Shown here in pieces: positions 1-8,740 of a stretch of 64,000 bases of DNA (the first letter of the stretch is position 1; each line of letters begins with the position of its first letter). The stretch spans positions 1,123,001 through 1,187,000 of the forward strand of contig JAQIJC010000001.1 in NCBI GenBank assembly GCA_036946405.1, given 5' to 3'. This stretch comes from Sphingomonas phyllosphaerae (GTDB taxonomy: Bacteria > Pseudomonadota > Alphaproteobacteria > Sphingomonadales > Sphingomonadaceae). The notes under the pieces are model-generated. The model had not been told where the DNA came from, ran no database searches, and saw only the letters and a list, made by a program, of their open reading frames with translations. The position numbers and the translations under genes were made by a program.

Positions 1-536
1 ATGACCAGCGCCAGACCGTGCGGCGCGAGGATGTCGCCGGCGCGGCGCATCAGGTCGATCACGCGGCCGGTCTGGATCTCGATCGGCACCTTATGGTCGA
101 CGAAGCCGGTGACGACGGTCATGTGCTTCGCGTTCAGCCGCTTGGCGACCTCGACCGAGGCGCGGACGTCGGCGAGGAACGCCTCGCGCTCCGCGCCGTC
201 GTCGCTGCCGAAGACCGGGCGGAACGCCGACCATTTCGGCATCGACGCGACGAACACGCCCATCGTCATCCCGCGCTGTTGCAGCGCCTTGGCCATCGCG
301 TCCTGCTCGGCGATGCTGCGGCTGCGCGCCTCATTGTCCTCCCAGGCGCGAAAGCCCTGATCGGCGGCGAAGGCGATCTGCTCGATCCGGTCGCCGCGGC
401 TCGCGAAGCTGCCTTCGTGCGGCGCATAGTTGAGCGAGAAGGTCGCGGCGTTGCTCACGCGGGCCTGTCCTTGCGCCGACGACGACAGCGCCGCGGCAGC
501 GGCCCCTGCCAGAACCGTGCGGCGCGACGGGTTCAT
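1..536 (-). CDS. TIM-barrel sugar isomerase/hydroxypyruvate isomerase-like protein (3' end outside window)
   Basis: The N-terminal ~178 residues are present and the C-terminus runs off the window. The protein starts MNPSRRTVLAG, a twin-arginine (SRRxxL) signal followed by an Ala-rich stretch, so export by Tat is likely. The mature part (SLNYAPHEGSF, GFRAWEDNEA, MTVVTGF) resembles the xylose-isomerase-like TIM-barrel family that includes hydroxypyruvate isomerase. The ATG overlaps the stop of the upstream MFS gene by 4 bases (ATGA), so the two are co-transcribed. Substrate unknown; an isomerase, epimerase or keto-sugar-processing role is inferred from family and context. Confidence 0.75.
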   Translation of the reverse strand, partial: MNPSRRTVLAGAAAAALSSSAQGQARVSNAATFSLNYAPHEGSFASRGDRIEQIAFAADQGFRAWEDNEARSRSIAEQDAMAKALQQRGMTMGVFVASMPKWSAFRPVFGSDDGAEREAFLADVRASVEVAKRLNAKHMTVVTGFVDHKVPIEIQTGRVIDLMRRAGDILAPHGLALV

Positions 537-1849
537 GCCGCGGCGACCGTCGCGCGGCGGCGACGCTCGGACAGCCAGATCGCGCCGAACACGAACAGCA
601 GCACGACCGGGACCAGCGCGAGCTTCGCGAACGACTGCGATGCGGCGGCGTCCTCGACCTGGCGTAGCGCCTCACCGGTCAGCTGCTTGAACGCCTCCGG
701 CCCGCCCGCGAGCCGCACCTTGGCTTCGTCGAACATCCCGCCGAGCGCCGGGAGCACGAAGAAGCTGGCGAGCGCGCCGGCCGAGCCGACCAGCCCGAGC
801 GCCCACGCCCCGCCGCGCGGATAGCGTTCGGCGACCGACGCGAGCATCGTCGGCCACATCGCGCAGACGCCGAGACCCCAGACGGTCGAGGCGACCAGCG
901 CCGCGACCGGCGATTGCGCGCGCGACAGCAGGAAGAGCCCGATCGCAGCGAGCAGGCTGGAGATCCACAGCAGGCCCGGGTTGGACAGCTTGCCCGCCAG
1001 CCGGCCAGCGAAGTGGCGGAACACGAACATCAGCGCGCTGACGTACACGAGCAGCAGGATGCCGCGCATCCCGACGCGGTTGGTGAGCGCGACGTCGAGC
1101 CACTGGCCCGGCGCCAGCTCCGACGAGGCGGTGAGGAACATCGCGCCGAACCATACGAAGAAGCTCGGGCGGCGGAACACCTCGCCGATCATCGTCCCGA
1201 AGCTCTCGCCCTCGACCGCAGCGGGGGCAGGGGGGAAGGTGGTGGTCGCACCGATGATGACGACGCCGATCGCGGGCAGGAACACCAGCCCCATGATCGC
1301 CTGCCACGGCAGCACGTTGGCGAGGAACACGCCCGCCAGCCCGCCGATGATCAGCCCGCCCGGATACCAGGCGTGGAGCACGTTCAGCCGGTGCGTGGTT
1401 TCTTCGGGATAGAGGCGCGCGGTCAGCGGGTTGATCGACGATTCGGCCAGACCCCAGCCGATCCCGCTGAGCATCATGCCCAGCCACACCAGCGAATAGA
1501 TCGTCATGCCTGTCGCGATCGCGCCCGCGCCGACGATCAGCGCGGTGCCGAGGATGAAGCACACGCCCGAACCGATCACGATCCGCTTGGCGCCGATCTT
1601 GTCGAGCAGCGCGCTGGCGACGAACAGCGTGATCGCAAAGCCGAGGAACGCGGAGCCGAGCGCCGCGCCGATCAATTCGCCGGCCTCGACCGGGGCGATC
1701 GGATCGATCCACTGCGCCTTGAGGCTGCTGGCGATCGCCGCGCGCAGCGACGCGCTGACCGCCGCGGTGGTCAGCGCCAGCACGCTCAGCCAGAACAAGC
1801 GGGACCGATGCTTTCCCGTAAACGCCGCTGCCTCTGTCTGCACCCTCAA
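533..1849 (-). CDS. MFS transporter, probable sugar/polyol carrier
   Basis: A 438-residue hydrophobic protein with about 12 predicted membrane segments and the length of a standard major facilitator. A Gly-rich stretch with GIGWGLAESSINP lies in the N-terminal half, and an Arg-rich tail (SERRRRATVAAA) is probably cytoplasmic. It lies between two TIM-barrel isomerase-like genes on the same strand and overlaps the following one by 4 bases. It is therefore likely the inner-membrane importer for the compound handled by this cluster. The substrate cannot be read from the sequence; sugar or polyol is inferred from the neighbours. Confidence 0.82.
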   Translation of the reverse strand: MRVQTEAAAFTGKHRSRLFWLSVLALTTAAVSASLRAAIASSLKAQWIDPIAPVEAGELIGAALGSAFLGFAITLFVASALLDKIGAKRIVIGSGVCFILGTALIVGAGAIATGMTIYSLVWLGMMLSGIGWGLAESSINPLTARLYPEETTHRLNVLHAWYPGGLIIGGLAGVFLANVLPWQAIMGLVFLPAIGVVIIGATTTFPPAPAAVEGESFGTMIGEVFRRPSFFVWFGAMFLTASSELAPGQWLDVALTNRVGMRGILLLVYVSALMFVFRHFAGRLAGKLSNPGLLWISSLLAAIGLFLLSRAQSPVAALVASTVWGLGVCAMWPTMLASVAERYPRGGAWALGLVGSAGALASFFVLPALGGMFDEAKVRLAGGPEAFKQLTGEALRQVEDAAASQSFAKLALVPVVLLFVFGAIWLSERRRRATVAAA

Positions 1850-1899
1850 CCCCTTTATGCTCGCGCGATTCTTTTATCTGATTTTTACAGTCTGACCGA

Positions 1900-2943
1900 T
1901 CAGTCGAGCCCGAGCAAGCGCCGGTTCGCAGCCGGATCGGACCCGCCCGCGAAATCATCGAAGGCGCGTTCGGGGCGACGGATCATGTGCGCGGCGATGA
2001 ACGGTGCGCCCTCGCGCGCGCCGTCCTCGGGGTGCTTCAGGCAGCATTCCCATTCGAGCACCGCCCAGCCGGCATAGCCATATTGCGTCAGCTTCGAGAA
2101 GATGCCGCCGAAGTCGACCTGTCCGTCGCCGAGCGAACGGAAGCGGCCGGGCCGGTCGACCCAGTCCGAATAGCTGCCGTACACGCCGGCCTTGCCGGTC
2201 GGGTTGAACTCCGCGTCCTTGACGTGGAACATGCGGATGCGGTCGTGGTAGAAGTCGATGAACTGGAGATAGTCCATCGCCTGCAACACGAAGTGGCTGG
2301 GATCGTAGAGGATGTTGGCGCGCTTGTGCCCGCCGACCGCGTCCAGGAACCGCTCGAAGGTGGTGCCGTCGTGCAGGTCCTCGCCGGGGTGCAGCTCGAA
2401 GCACAGATCGACGCCCTCGTTCTCGAACGCGTCGAGGATCGGGGTCCAGCGCTTGCCGAGTTCGGCGAAGGCGTCCTCGACCATGCCGGCCGGGCGCTGT
2501 GGCCACGGATAGACGAACGGCCAGGCGAACGCGCCCGAGAAGGTGGCGTGCGCGTCGAGCCCGAGACGGCGGCTCGCCCTGGCGGCGAGCTTGAGCTGGT
2601 CGACCGCCCATGCCTGCCGCTCGGCGGGCTTGCCGCGCAATTCCTCCGGCGCGAACACGTCGAAGGCAGTGTCATAGGCGGGGTGGACGGCGACGAGCTG
2701 GCCTTGCAGGTGCGTCGACAATTCGGTGATCGCGACGCCCGCCTCGCGGCAGCGCCCGACCAGCTCGTCGGCATAATCCTGGCTCTCGGCGGCGAGCTTC
2801 AGGTCCATGCACCGCTCGTCGCGGGTCGGGATCTGCACGCCTTCGTAACCCGCCTCGGCCATCCAGCGCGCGGCATTGTCGAGCGTGTCGAACGGCGCGG
2901 CGTCCCCCATGAACTGCGCGAGGAACACGCCCGGGCCGCGCAT
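1900..2943 (-). CDS. sugar phosphate isomerase/epimerase family protein
   Basis: A 347-residue cytoplasmic TIM-barrel protein of the AP-endonuclease-2/xylose-isomerase-like fold. Visible signatures are CFELHPGEDLHDG, NILYDPSHFVLQ, FHVKDAEF and VLEWECC, which carry the Glu, Asp, His and Glu residues that bind the divalent metal in this family. The ATG at 2943 lies 14 bases after the cytochrome c stop. The reading frame stays open far upstream of this ATG, but that extension is antisense to the Gfo/Idh gene and is rejected. Proteins of this type often work with Gfo/Idh/MocA dehydrogenases on inositols or 3-keto-sugars, which fits the cluster; exact reaction unknown. Confidence 0.85.
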   Translation of the reverse strand: MRGPGVFLAQFMGDAAPFDTLDNAARWMAEAGYEGVQIPTRDERCMDLKLAAESQDYADELVGRCREAGVAITELSTHLQGQLVAVHPAYDTAFDVFAPEELRGKPAERQAWAVDQLKLAARASRRLGLDAHATFSGAFAWPFVYPWPQRPAGMVEDAFAELGKRWTPILDAFENEGVDLCFELHPGEDLHDGTTFERFLDAVGGHKRANILYDPSHFVLQAMDYLQFIDFYHDRIRMFHVKDAEFNPTGKAGVYGSYSDWVDRPGRFRSLGDGQVDFGGIFSKLTQYGYAGWAVLEWECCLKHPEDGAREGAPFIAAHMIRRPERAFDDFAGGSDPAANRRLLGLD

Positions 2944-2957
2944 GGTGCCGCCGCTGC

Positions 2958-3338
2958 TCACTTGGCGGTCTCGGACTTCAGATAGGCGATGATCGCGGCG
3001 CGCTTGGCGGGATCGGGAGTCGCGATCGGCATCCGCGTCCCCGGCACCTTCTTCTGCGGCGCAGCGAGATAGTCGTTGAGAGTCGCGTCGTTCCACTTCA
3101 GCTGCGCCTTCTTGAAAGCGGCCGAATAGTTGAAGCCCGGCGCAGAGGCGGGGGCGCGCGTGAACAGGCCGGCGAGATTCGGGCCGATGCCGTTGCGCTC
3201 GCCCTTGTGGAGCGTGTGGCACGCCTTGCACGCGGCAAATGCCTGCTGCCCGTTCTGCTGCGCCGGCGCGGGCGCCGAAACGACCAGCGCGACAATGGCG
3301 GCGACCGGCGCGGTGGCCAGACCGGCGATCAACTTCAT
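2958..3338 (-). CDS. small periplasmic class I cytochrome c
   Basis: A 126-residue protein with an Ala-rich signal peptide (cleavage near APAQQ), one haem-binding CKACH motif and a distal methionine in GTRMP. The HTLHKGERNGIGPNLAG segment after the haem site is typical of cytochrome c2/c550 types. It is the first gene of the minus-strand sugar cluster. Cytochromes of this kind accept electrons from periplasmic sugar or alcohol dehydrogenases and pass them to the terminal oxidase. No such dehydrogenase is visible here, so one may lie beyond the left edge. Confidence 0.9.
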   Translation of the reverse strand: MKLIAGLATAPVAAIVALVVSAPAPAQQNGQQAFAACKACHTLHKGERNGIGPNLAGLFTRAPASAPGFNYSAAFKKAQLKWNDATLNDYLAAPQKKVPGTRMPIATPDPAKRAAIIAYLKSETAK

Positions 3339-3453
3339 CGCATACTCTCCAAACCCGAATTGATTGCCGCCAGTTTACCGCTAAACCGGGCGATAGCAAG
3401 GCGGCTGACGTTACGGTCTTCGTAATGCCGGTATGCGGATGACGGGAGGATGA

Positions 3454-4614
3454 ATGGCGCGGGTAGAACCACTTAAGCTCGGGATGATCGGCGGCGGCGA
3501 GGGCGCGTTCATCGGCGCGGTCCACCGGATGGCGGCGGGCGTCGACGGCGACTGGCGGCTGGTCGCGGGCGCGTTCAGTACCGACACGGGACGCAATACG
3601 CGCACCGGTGAGTTGCTCGGTATGGATGCGGGACGCGTTTACGGCTCGATTGATGAGCTGCTTTCGTCCGAGCGGGCGCTGCCCGAGGGCGAACGGATCG
3701 ACGCGGTGGCGATCGTGACACCGAATCACCTGCATGCGCCGATGTCGATCGCGGCGCTCGACGCGGGCTTCCACGTCATCTGCGAAAAGCCGATGTCGCT
3801 GAACCTCGAGGAGGCGCAAGCGATCGCCGCCGCGGCGGAGCGGAGCGGGCGGCATTATGCGCTGGCCTTCACCTACAGCGGCTATCCGCTGGTCGAGGAG
3901 GCACGCGCGCGGGTGGCGCGCGGCGACTTCGGCGCGATCCGGCTGGTGCAGGTCGAATATTCGCAAGGCTGGCTGAGCAGTGCGCTGGACCGCGAGGGCA
4001 ACCGGCAGGCCGAGTGGCGCACCGACCCGGCGCGCGCCGGGCTGGGCGGCTGCCTCGGCGATATCGGGACGCACGCGTTCCAGCTCGCCGAGCATGTCAG
4101 CGGGTTGCAGGTCGAGTCGCTGTGCGCGGACCTGACGACGCACGTGCCGGGACGGCGGCTCGACGACGACGTCAGCGTGCTGCTGCGATTCGCGGGCGGC
4201 GCGCGCGGCGTGCTGAAGGCGACGCAGGTCGCGGCCGGGGACGAGAACGGGCTGCGACTGCGCATCCACGGCGAGAAGGGCGGGCTCGACTGGGCGCAGA
4301 TGGAGCCCAATACGCTGACGCTGCGCTGGCTCGACCGGCCGGGCGAAGTGGTGCGCACCGGCGGGCCGGGGCTGGCCGAGACGACGTTGGGCCGCATTCG
4401 CACCCCGGCGGGGCATCCGGAGGGCTATATTGAGGCGTTCGCGAACCTCTATCGCGCGGTCGCGGCGACGATCCGTGGCGGCGATACCGTCGCCGAGCGC
4501 GGCGCGGCGGCGTGGTTCCCGGGGACGGGCGACGGCGTGCGGACGATGGCGTTCGTCGAGGCGGTGGTCGCCAATGCCGGGTCGGACCAGAAGTGGAGCG
4601 GGCTGGCGGGATAA
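3454..4614 (+). CDS. Gfo/Idh/MocA family oxidoreductase
   Basis: A 386-residue NAD(P)-dependent dehydrogenase. The N-terminal Rossmann fold has GMIGGGEGAFIGAVHR, the VTPNHLHAP segment, and the conserved catalytic-region motif CEKPMSLNLEEA. The C-terminal half has the GCLGDIGTHAFQLAEHV motif of the substrate domain. It is divergent from the cytochrome c/TIM-barrel/MFS operon with 115 bases between starts, suggesting shared control. The family oxidises or reduces sugar ring hydroxyls (inositol, scyllo-inosose, 3-keto-glucosides). The substrate here is unknown, but the neighbourhood supports carbohydrate catabolism. Confidence 0.88.
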   Translation: MARVEPLKLGMIGGGEGAFIGAVHRMAAGVDGDWRLVAGAFSTDTGRNTRTGELLGMDAGRVYGSIDELLSSERALPEGERIDAVAIVTPNHLHAPMSIAALDAGFHVICEKPMSLNLEEAQAIAAAAERSGRHYALAFTYSGYPLVEEARARVARGDFGAIRLVQVEYSQGWLSSALDREGNRQAEWRTDPARAGLGGCLGDIGTHAFQLAEHVSGLQVESLCADLTTHVPGRRLDDDVSVLLRFAGGARGVLKATQVAAGDENGLRLRIHGEKGGLDWAQMEPNTLTLRWLDRPGEVVRTGGPGLAETTLGRIRTPAGHPEGYIEAFANLYRAVAATIRGGDTVAERGAAAWFPGTGDGVRTMAFVEAVVANAGSDQKWSGLAG

Positions 4615-4619
4615 GTTCC

Positions 4620-4695
4620 GTCATTGCGAGCGCAGCGAAGCAATCCAGGGGTTGGATCAGGACGCCCTGAATTGCTTCGCTGCGCTCGCAATGAC
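4620..4695. repeat. palindromic repeat, family C (76 bp)
   Basis: A long inverted repeat with arms of about 30 bases that open with GTCATTGCGAGCGCAGCGAA and close with its complement. It fills the gap between the convergent Gfo/Idh and hemW genes, where its hairpin could end transcription from both sides. A second copy lies at 53079-53151. Confidence 0.85.
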
Positions 4696-4697
4696 GA

Positions 4698-5888
4698 TCA
4701 GCGCACCACTTTCGGCAAAATCGCGTCGAGCAGGATCATGCCCGCCTCAGTGACGCGCAAGCGCTCGCCGTCGCGCACGATCAGCTCGGGCAGCGCGGCG
4801 ATCGCCGGGAGGTCGACGATGTCGGCGACGCGCATCCCGCCCGCCGCCGCGATCGCGGCCACGTCGACGCCCTCGCGCAACCGCAGCCCCATCAGCAACG
4901 CCTCGCTGACGCGGGTCGCGGCGTCGAGCGGTTCCTCGCTCTCCAGCCCGTGGCCGTTGCGTGCCACTGCGGCGAGCCAGTTCTCGGGCTTCTTGCGGCG
5001 GAAGGTCGCCAGATGGTCGCGCCGGCCATGCGCGCCGGGGCCGATCCCCGCATAGTCGCGGTAGCGCCAGTAAGCGAGATTGTGGCGACTCTCCGCGCCG
5101 GGTCGGGCGTGATTGGAGATCTCATAGGCCGGCAGCCCCGCCGCCGCGGTGCGCGCGCGGGTCAGCTCGAAGAGATCGGCGGCGCTGTCGCCATCGGGGA
5201 TCGTCAGTCGCCCCGCCGCCGCCTCGGTCGCGAAGCGGGTGCCGGGCTCGATCGTCAGCTGATAGAGCGACAGATGCTCGGTGCCGAACGACAGCGCGCG
5301 CGTCAGCTCGGCATCCCATGCGTCGAGCGCCTGACCGGGGCGGGCGTAGATCAGGTCGAAGCTGACGCGCGCGAAATGGCGTTGCGCCACGGCGAGCGCA
5401 TCCAGCCCCTCTTCGACACCATGCGCGCGGCCGAGGAACCGCAGCGCTGCGTCGTCGAGCGCCTGTAGCCCGAGCGAGACGCGGTTGACCCCCGCGCGCG
5501 CGAGATCGGCGAAGCGCGCCGCCTCCACCGACGACGGATTTGCCTCGAGCGTGACCTCGAGGTCGCCGACCGGGGCCCATGCGCGGGTCGCCGCCTCGAT
5601 CAAAGCGGCGACGGTGGCGGGCGGCATCAGCGAGGGGGTGCCGCCGCCGAAAAAGATCGATCCCAGCCGCCGGCCGGGCAGCAAGGCCGCTTCGTGCGCA
5701 AGGTCGGCGAGCAGGGCTCGATGCCATTCGGCCTCGTCGACGGTCGCGCGGACATGGCTGTTGAAGTCGCAATAGGGGCATTTGGAGACGCAGAACGGCC
5801 AGTGGATGTACAGCGCGAGCGGCGCGGCCGCGCGCGCGGCGCGATCCCGAGCAGCGGCATCGCGCGAGACGAGGTCGATCATGTCCAT
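4698..5888 (-). CDS. hemW: radical SAM protein HemW (coproporphyrinogen III oxidase-like)
   Basis: A 396-residue radical SAM enzyme. The 4Fe-4S cysteines sit in CVSKCPYC (C33, C37, C40 from the chosen start), preceded by LYIHWPFC and followed by FFGGGTPS, as in HemW. HemW is a haem chaperone that binds haem and delivers it to respiratory proteins, rather than a true oxygen-independent oxidase. The frame is open from 5936, but MDMIDLVSRD at 5888 was chosen because the extra 16 residues look like upstream noise. In many alphaproteobacteria hemW follows rdgB; here it stands alone, facing the Gfo/Idh gene. Confidence 0.9.
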   Translation of the reverse strand: MDMIDLVSRDAAARDRAARAAAPLALYIHWPFCVSKCPYCDFNSHVRATVDEAEWHRALLADLAHEAALLPGRRLGSIFFGGGTPSLMPPATVAALIEAATRAWAPVGDLEVTLEANPSSVEAARFADLARAGVNRVSLGLQALDDAALRFLGRAHGVEEGLDALAVAQRHFARVSFDLIYARPGQALDAWDAELTRALSFGTEHLSLYQLTIEPGTRFATEAAAGRLTIPDGDSAADLFELTRARTAAAGLPAYEISNHARPGAESRHNLAYWRYRDYAGIGPGAHGRRDHLATFRRKKPENWLAAVARNGHGLESEEPLDAATRVSEALLMGLRLREGVDVAAIAAAGGMRVADIVDLPAIAALPELIVRDGERLRVTEAGMILLDAILPKVVR

Positions 5889-5952
5889 GGTCGCGCGCCT
5901 ATGGCGGATCGTCCCGGCAAAGGCCACCGCCGCCATTTCGGGTCGCTAATCT

Positions 5953-6543
5953 ATGTTGCCGTTTATGCCGGTCTTTGCCATCCGGCGCGCAATGCTTGTC
6001 CGCTCGTTCGTCACGCTGCTGTTTGCGCTCAGCCTCGCCGCGCCGGGTTTCGGTGCGGGAGTCGAGTGGCGCTTGCGGCGTGCCGCGCCGGTGCGTGACG
6101 GATCGTTGCTCCAGCGCGAGATGCTCGACGCCCACAATCGCGCGCGCCGGCAAGTGGGGCTTCCTCCGTTGTCGTGGAGCCCGACACTGGCGGCGGCGGC
6201 AGATCAGCATGCGCAGGTGCTGGCGCGCGCGGGTCGCCTGTTCCACGCCGAGCGCGCGGCAGGAGATGCGTGGCAGGGCGAGAACCTCTTCGCGGGCACG
6301 CGCGGTAATTACGGCTATGGCGATATGGTCCGCTATTGGATCGAGGAGCGCCGCAACTTCCGCAATCGTCCCAGCCCGCGGTTCAGCCGCACCGGTCGCT
6401 GGCAGGACGCGGCGCATTACGCCCAGATCGTGTGGCGTGACACCACGGAACTCGGATGCGCGCTGGAGAGCGGGGAGACCGAGGATTTCCTCGTCTGTCG
6501 CTACAATCCCGGCGGGGACGTCGAAGGGCACCGACCCTATTAG
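5953..6543 (+). CDS. CAP-domain (SCP/PR1-like) secreted protein
   Basis: A protein of up to 196 residues with an N-terminal hydrophobic signal (LVRSFVTLLFALSLAAPGFG). It has the CAP-superfamily pattern: MLDAHNRARRQVGLPPLSW, a conserved HAERA region, GENLFAG, HYAQIVWRDTTELGCA and LVCRYNPGGDVEG. Two cysteines near the C-terminus may form a disulphide. An internal ATG at 5992 would give a cleaner signal peptide and is an equally good start. Bacterial CAP proteins are exported and of poorly known function. It is divergent from hemW with a gap of only 64 bases. Confidence 0.88.
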   Translation: MLPFMPVFAIRRAMLVRSFVTLLFALSLAAPGFGAGVEWRLRRAAPVRDGSLLQREMLDAHNRARRQVGLPPLSWSPTLAAAADQHAQVLARAGRLFHAERAAGDAWQGENLFAGTRGNYGYGDMVRYWIEERRNFRNRPSPRFSRTGRWQDAAHYAQIVWRDTTELGCALESGETEDFLVCRYNPGGDVEGHRPY

Positions 6544-6558
6544 GGGCCGGTAGATAGG

Positions 6559-6776
6559 CATGGTGGTGTCCTTTCGCCCTCGCCCCTGGACAGGGGAGAG
6601 GGATAGCGGAGCTTGCCAGCGTGCTGGCTAGCGCAGCTTGGGTGAGGAGTTGAGCGAGCCGCTGGCTCGCGCGCTCGCTTGCGCGAGCGCTACCCCTCAC
6701 CCAGCTTCGACTAAGACTTTGCTGCGCAAAGCCCAAGTCTGCGCATCCCTCTCCCCTCTGCGCGGGGCGAGGGCGG
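6559..6776. repeat. long imperfect inverted repeat, family D, copy 1 (~218 bp)
   Basis: This region matches 12431-12651 along its whole length with scattered differences. Its ends are inverted (CCCTCGCCCCTGG... against ...GGGGCGAGGGCGG), and smaller stem-loops lie inside. No coding potential was seen. It occupies much of the 550-base gap between the CAP-domain gene and the GH13 gene. Confidence 0.85.
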
Positions 6777-6914
6777 GGGAGGCAACCGTTAATGGGATCC
6801 CTCATAGTTTCCATCGTCTCCCAACTGGGCCCCGGCCTTCGCCGGGATACAAGAAGGGAAGGATCGGGCGTTGCTGAATGCTCGGCTGGAGCGTGATCTC
6901 TTCACGTCCTTTTC

Positions 6915-7010
6915 CGTCATGCCGAACTGGTTCCGGCATCCACCGTGCCGCAGAAATGCGGGCCGGCGCCTTGGCGGGACAGTGGACCCCGGAACCAGTC
7001 CGGGGTGACG
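6915..7010. repeat. palindromic element (~96 bp), CGTCATGCCGAACTGG type
   Basis: An inverted repeat opening with CGTCATGCCGAACTGGTTCC and closing with GGAACCAGTCCGGGGTGACG. It resembles the other GTCAT...ATGAC elements in layout, but its stem sequence differs. It lies in the intergenic stretch before the GH13 gene. Between it and family D copy 1 (6777-6914) a short half-palindrome GGGCCCCGGCCTTCGCCGGG (6829-6848) is the only recognisable structure. Confidence 0.7.
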
Positions 7011-7097
7011 ATGGAAAACGGTTTGTGAGGCCGTGAGGAAGCGGGGCGCGAGCGACCTGTCTGGATCGCAATGCCGCCCGCGCAGTTATCGCCCGCG

Positions 7098-8681
7098 ATG
7101 ACCCAGCGTAACGATCACCCGTGGTGGGAAAGCGGCACCGTCTATCAGATCTACCCGCGTTCCTTTCAGGACAGCGACGATGACGGCGTCGGTGATCTGG
7201 CCGGGATCGAGCGGCGACTCGATCATGTCGCGACGCTGGGGGTCGATGCGATCTGGCTGTCTCCCGTCTTCCCGTCACCGATGGCGGATTTCGGCTATGA
7301 CGTCGCCGATTATTGCGGGATTGCGCCGCTGTTCGGCGATCTCGCCGCGTTCGACCGGTTGCTGGCGGCGGTCCATGCGCGCGGGCTGAAGCTGCTGCTC
7401 GATTTCGTGCCCAACCACAGTTCGGACCAGCATCCGTGGTTCGTGGAGAGCCGGTCCGGCCGGGACAGTCCCAGACGCGACTGGTATATCTGGCGCGATT
7501 CCGCGCCCGATGGCGGGCCGCCCAACAACTGGATCAGCGATTTCGGCGGCCCGGCGTGGGAATATGACGCGGCGAGCGGGCAATATTACCTGCACGCCTT
7601 TCTGAAGCAGCAACCCGACCTCAACTGGCGGAACCCCGCGTTGAAGGCGGCGATGCTGGAGGCGATGCGCTTCTGGTTCGATCGCGGCGTGGACGGCTTC
7701 CGGATCGACGTGCTGTGGCATATCGTCAAGGCGAAGGGCTTTCCCGACAATCCGGTGAACCCCTATTGGCGGCCCGGCGTCACCGAGCGTGACCGGTTGA
7801 TCCAGCAACATTCCACCGACCAGCCCGAGGCGCATGCGATCGCCGCCGAGATGCGGGCGCTGGCCGATGATTATGGCGCCGACGGGCAGGAGCGCGTGTT
7901 GATCGGCGAGATCTTCCTGCCCAACGATCGCCACGCGCGCTGGTATGGCACGCCCGAGCGGCCGCAGGTGCATCTGCCGTTCAATTTCCAGTTGATCGAG
8001 AATGCGTGGGACGCCGCGACGCTGCGCACGATGATTGCCGCCTATGAGGCCAGCCTGCCGGCGCACGGCTGGCCGAACTGGGTGATCGGCAGCCATGATG
8101 CGCCGCGGATCGCCGCACGCGTCGGCGAGCCGCAGGCGCGGGTCGCGGCGATGCTGTTGCTGACGTTGCGCGGGACGCCGACCTTGTATCAGGGCGATGA
8201 ATTGGGGATCGGACGGGTCGATATTCCGGCCGATCGCGTGCGCGATCCGCAGGAGTTGCGCCAGCCGGGGATCGGGATCGGGCGCGACCGATCGCGGACG
8301 CCGATGCCGTGGGATGCGTCGGCCTTCGCAGGCTTTTCGACGGTCGAGCCGTGGCTGCCGCTCAATCCGGACTGGCAGACGCGCAACGTCGCGGCGCAGG
8401 AGGCCGATCCCGGATCGATGCTGATGCTGTACCGGCACCTGCTGGCGCTGCGCCGAGCGCGGCCGGCGCTGGCGGTGGGGGATTTCCGGTTGCTCGACGC
8501 GGCGGACGGGGTGCTGGCCTATGAGCGGCAGCACGGCGGCGAGGTGCTGCGGGTGGCGCTCAACCTGACGGAGCGCGCCATCACCTTCGACTGGGTCGGC
8601 GACGTGCTCGCCTCGACACTGGATGGCGCACCCGCACCCGGCATGCTCTACGCCAACGAAGGCTTGATCTTCAAACCATAG
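7098..8681 (+). CDS. GH13 alpha-glucosidase / alpha-amylase family glycosidase
   Basis: A 527-residue cytoplasmic protein with the GH13 regions in order: VYQIYPRSFQD near the N-terminus, DFVPNHSS (region I), GFRIDVLWH with nucleophile D204, the acid/base glutamate E271 in LIGEIFLPN, and the transition-state Asp D334 in SHDAPR. Region IV usually reads NHD; here Asn is replaced by Ser. The pattern fits alpha-glucosidases and oligo-1,6-glucosidases. The 7098 ATG places MTQRNDHPWWESG at the usual family start; 7071 is possible. It is followed by a GT4 gene on the same strand. Confidence 0.9.
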   Translation: MTQRNDHPWWESGTVYQIYPRSFQDSDDDGVGDLAGIERRLDHVATLGVDAIWLSPVFPSPMADFGYDVADYCGIAPLFGDLAAFDRLLAAVHARGLKLLLDFVPNHSSDQHPWFVESRSGRDSPRRDWYIWRDSAPDGGPPNNWISDFGGPAWEYDAASGQYYLHAFLKQQPDLNWRNPALKAAMLEAMRFWFDRGVDGFRIDVLWHIVKAKGFPDNPVNPYWRPGVTERDRLIQQHSTDQPEAHAIAAEMRALADDYGADGQERVLIGEIFLPNDRHARWYGTPERPQVHLPFNFQLIENAWDAATLRTMIAAYEASLPAHGWPNWVIGSHDAPRIAARVGEPQARVAAMLLLTLRGTPTLYQGDELGIGRVDIPADRVRDPQELRQPGIGIGRDRSRTPMPWDASAFAGFSTVEPWLPLNPDWQTRNVAAQEADPGSMLMLYRHLLALRRARPALAVGDFRLLDAADGVLAYERQHGGEVLRVALNLTERAITFDWVGDVLASTLDGAPAPGMLYANEGLIFKP

Positions 8682-8740
8682 CCGCCGCCCCGGCGAACGT
8701 CGGGTGACAAGCGAGGCGGAAGCAACGAGGACCATTATTC

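Noticed and set aside
1900..4416. An 838-codon open frame on the minus strand spanning several genes
   Set aside because: Only its last 347 codons (from 2943) match a protein family; the rest is antisense to the Gfo/Idh gene and the cytochrome c region and has Arg/Ala-rich composition typical of shadow frames in GC-rich DNA.
4620..4695. Possible CRISPR-like or insertion sequence remnant
   Set aside because: There are no regularly spaced direct repeats and no transposase fragment; the element is a simple palindrome with one other copy.
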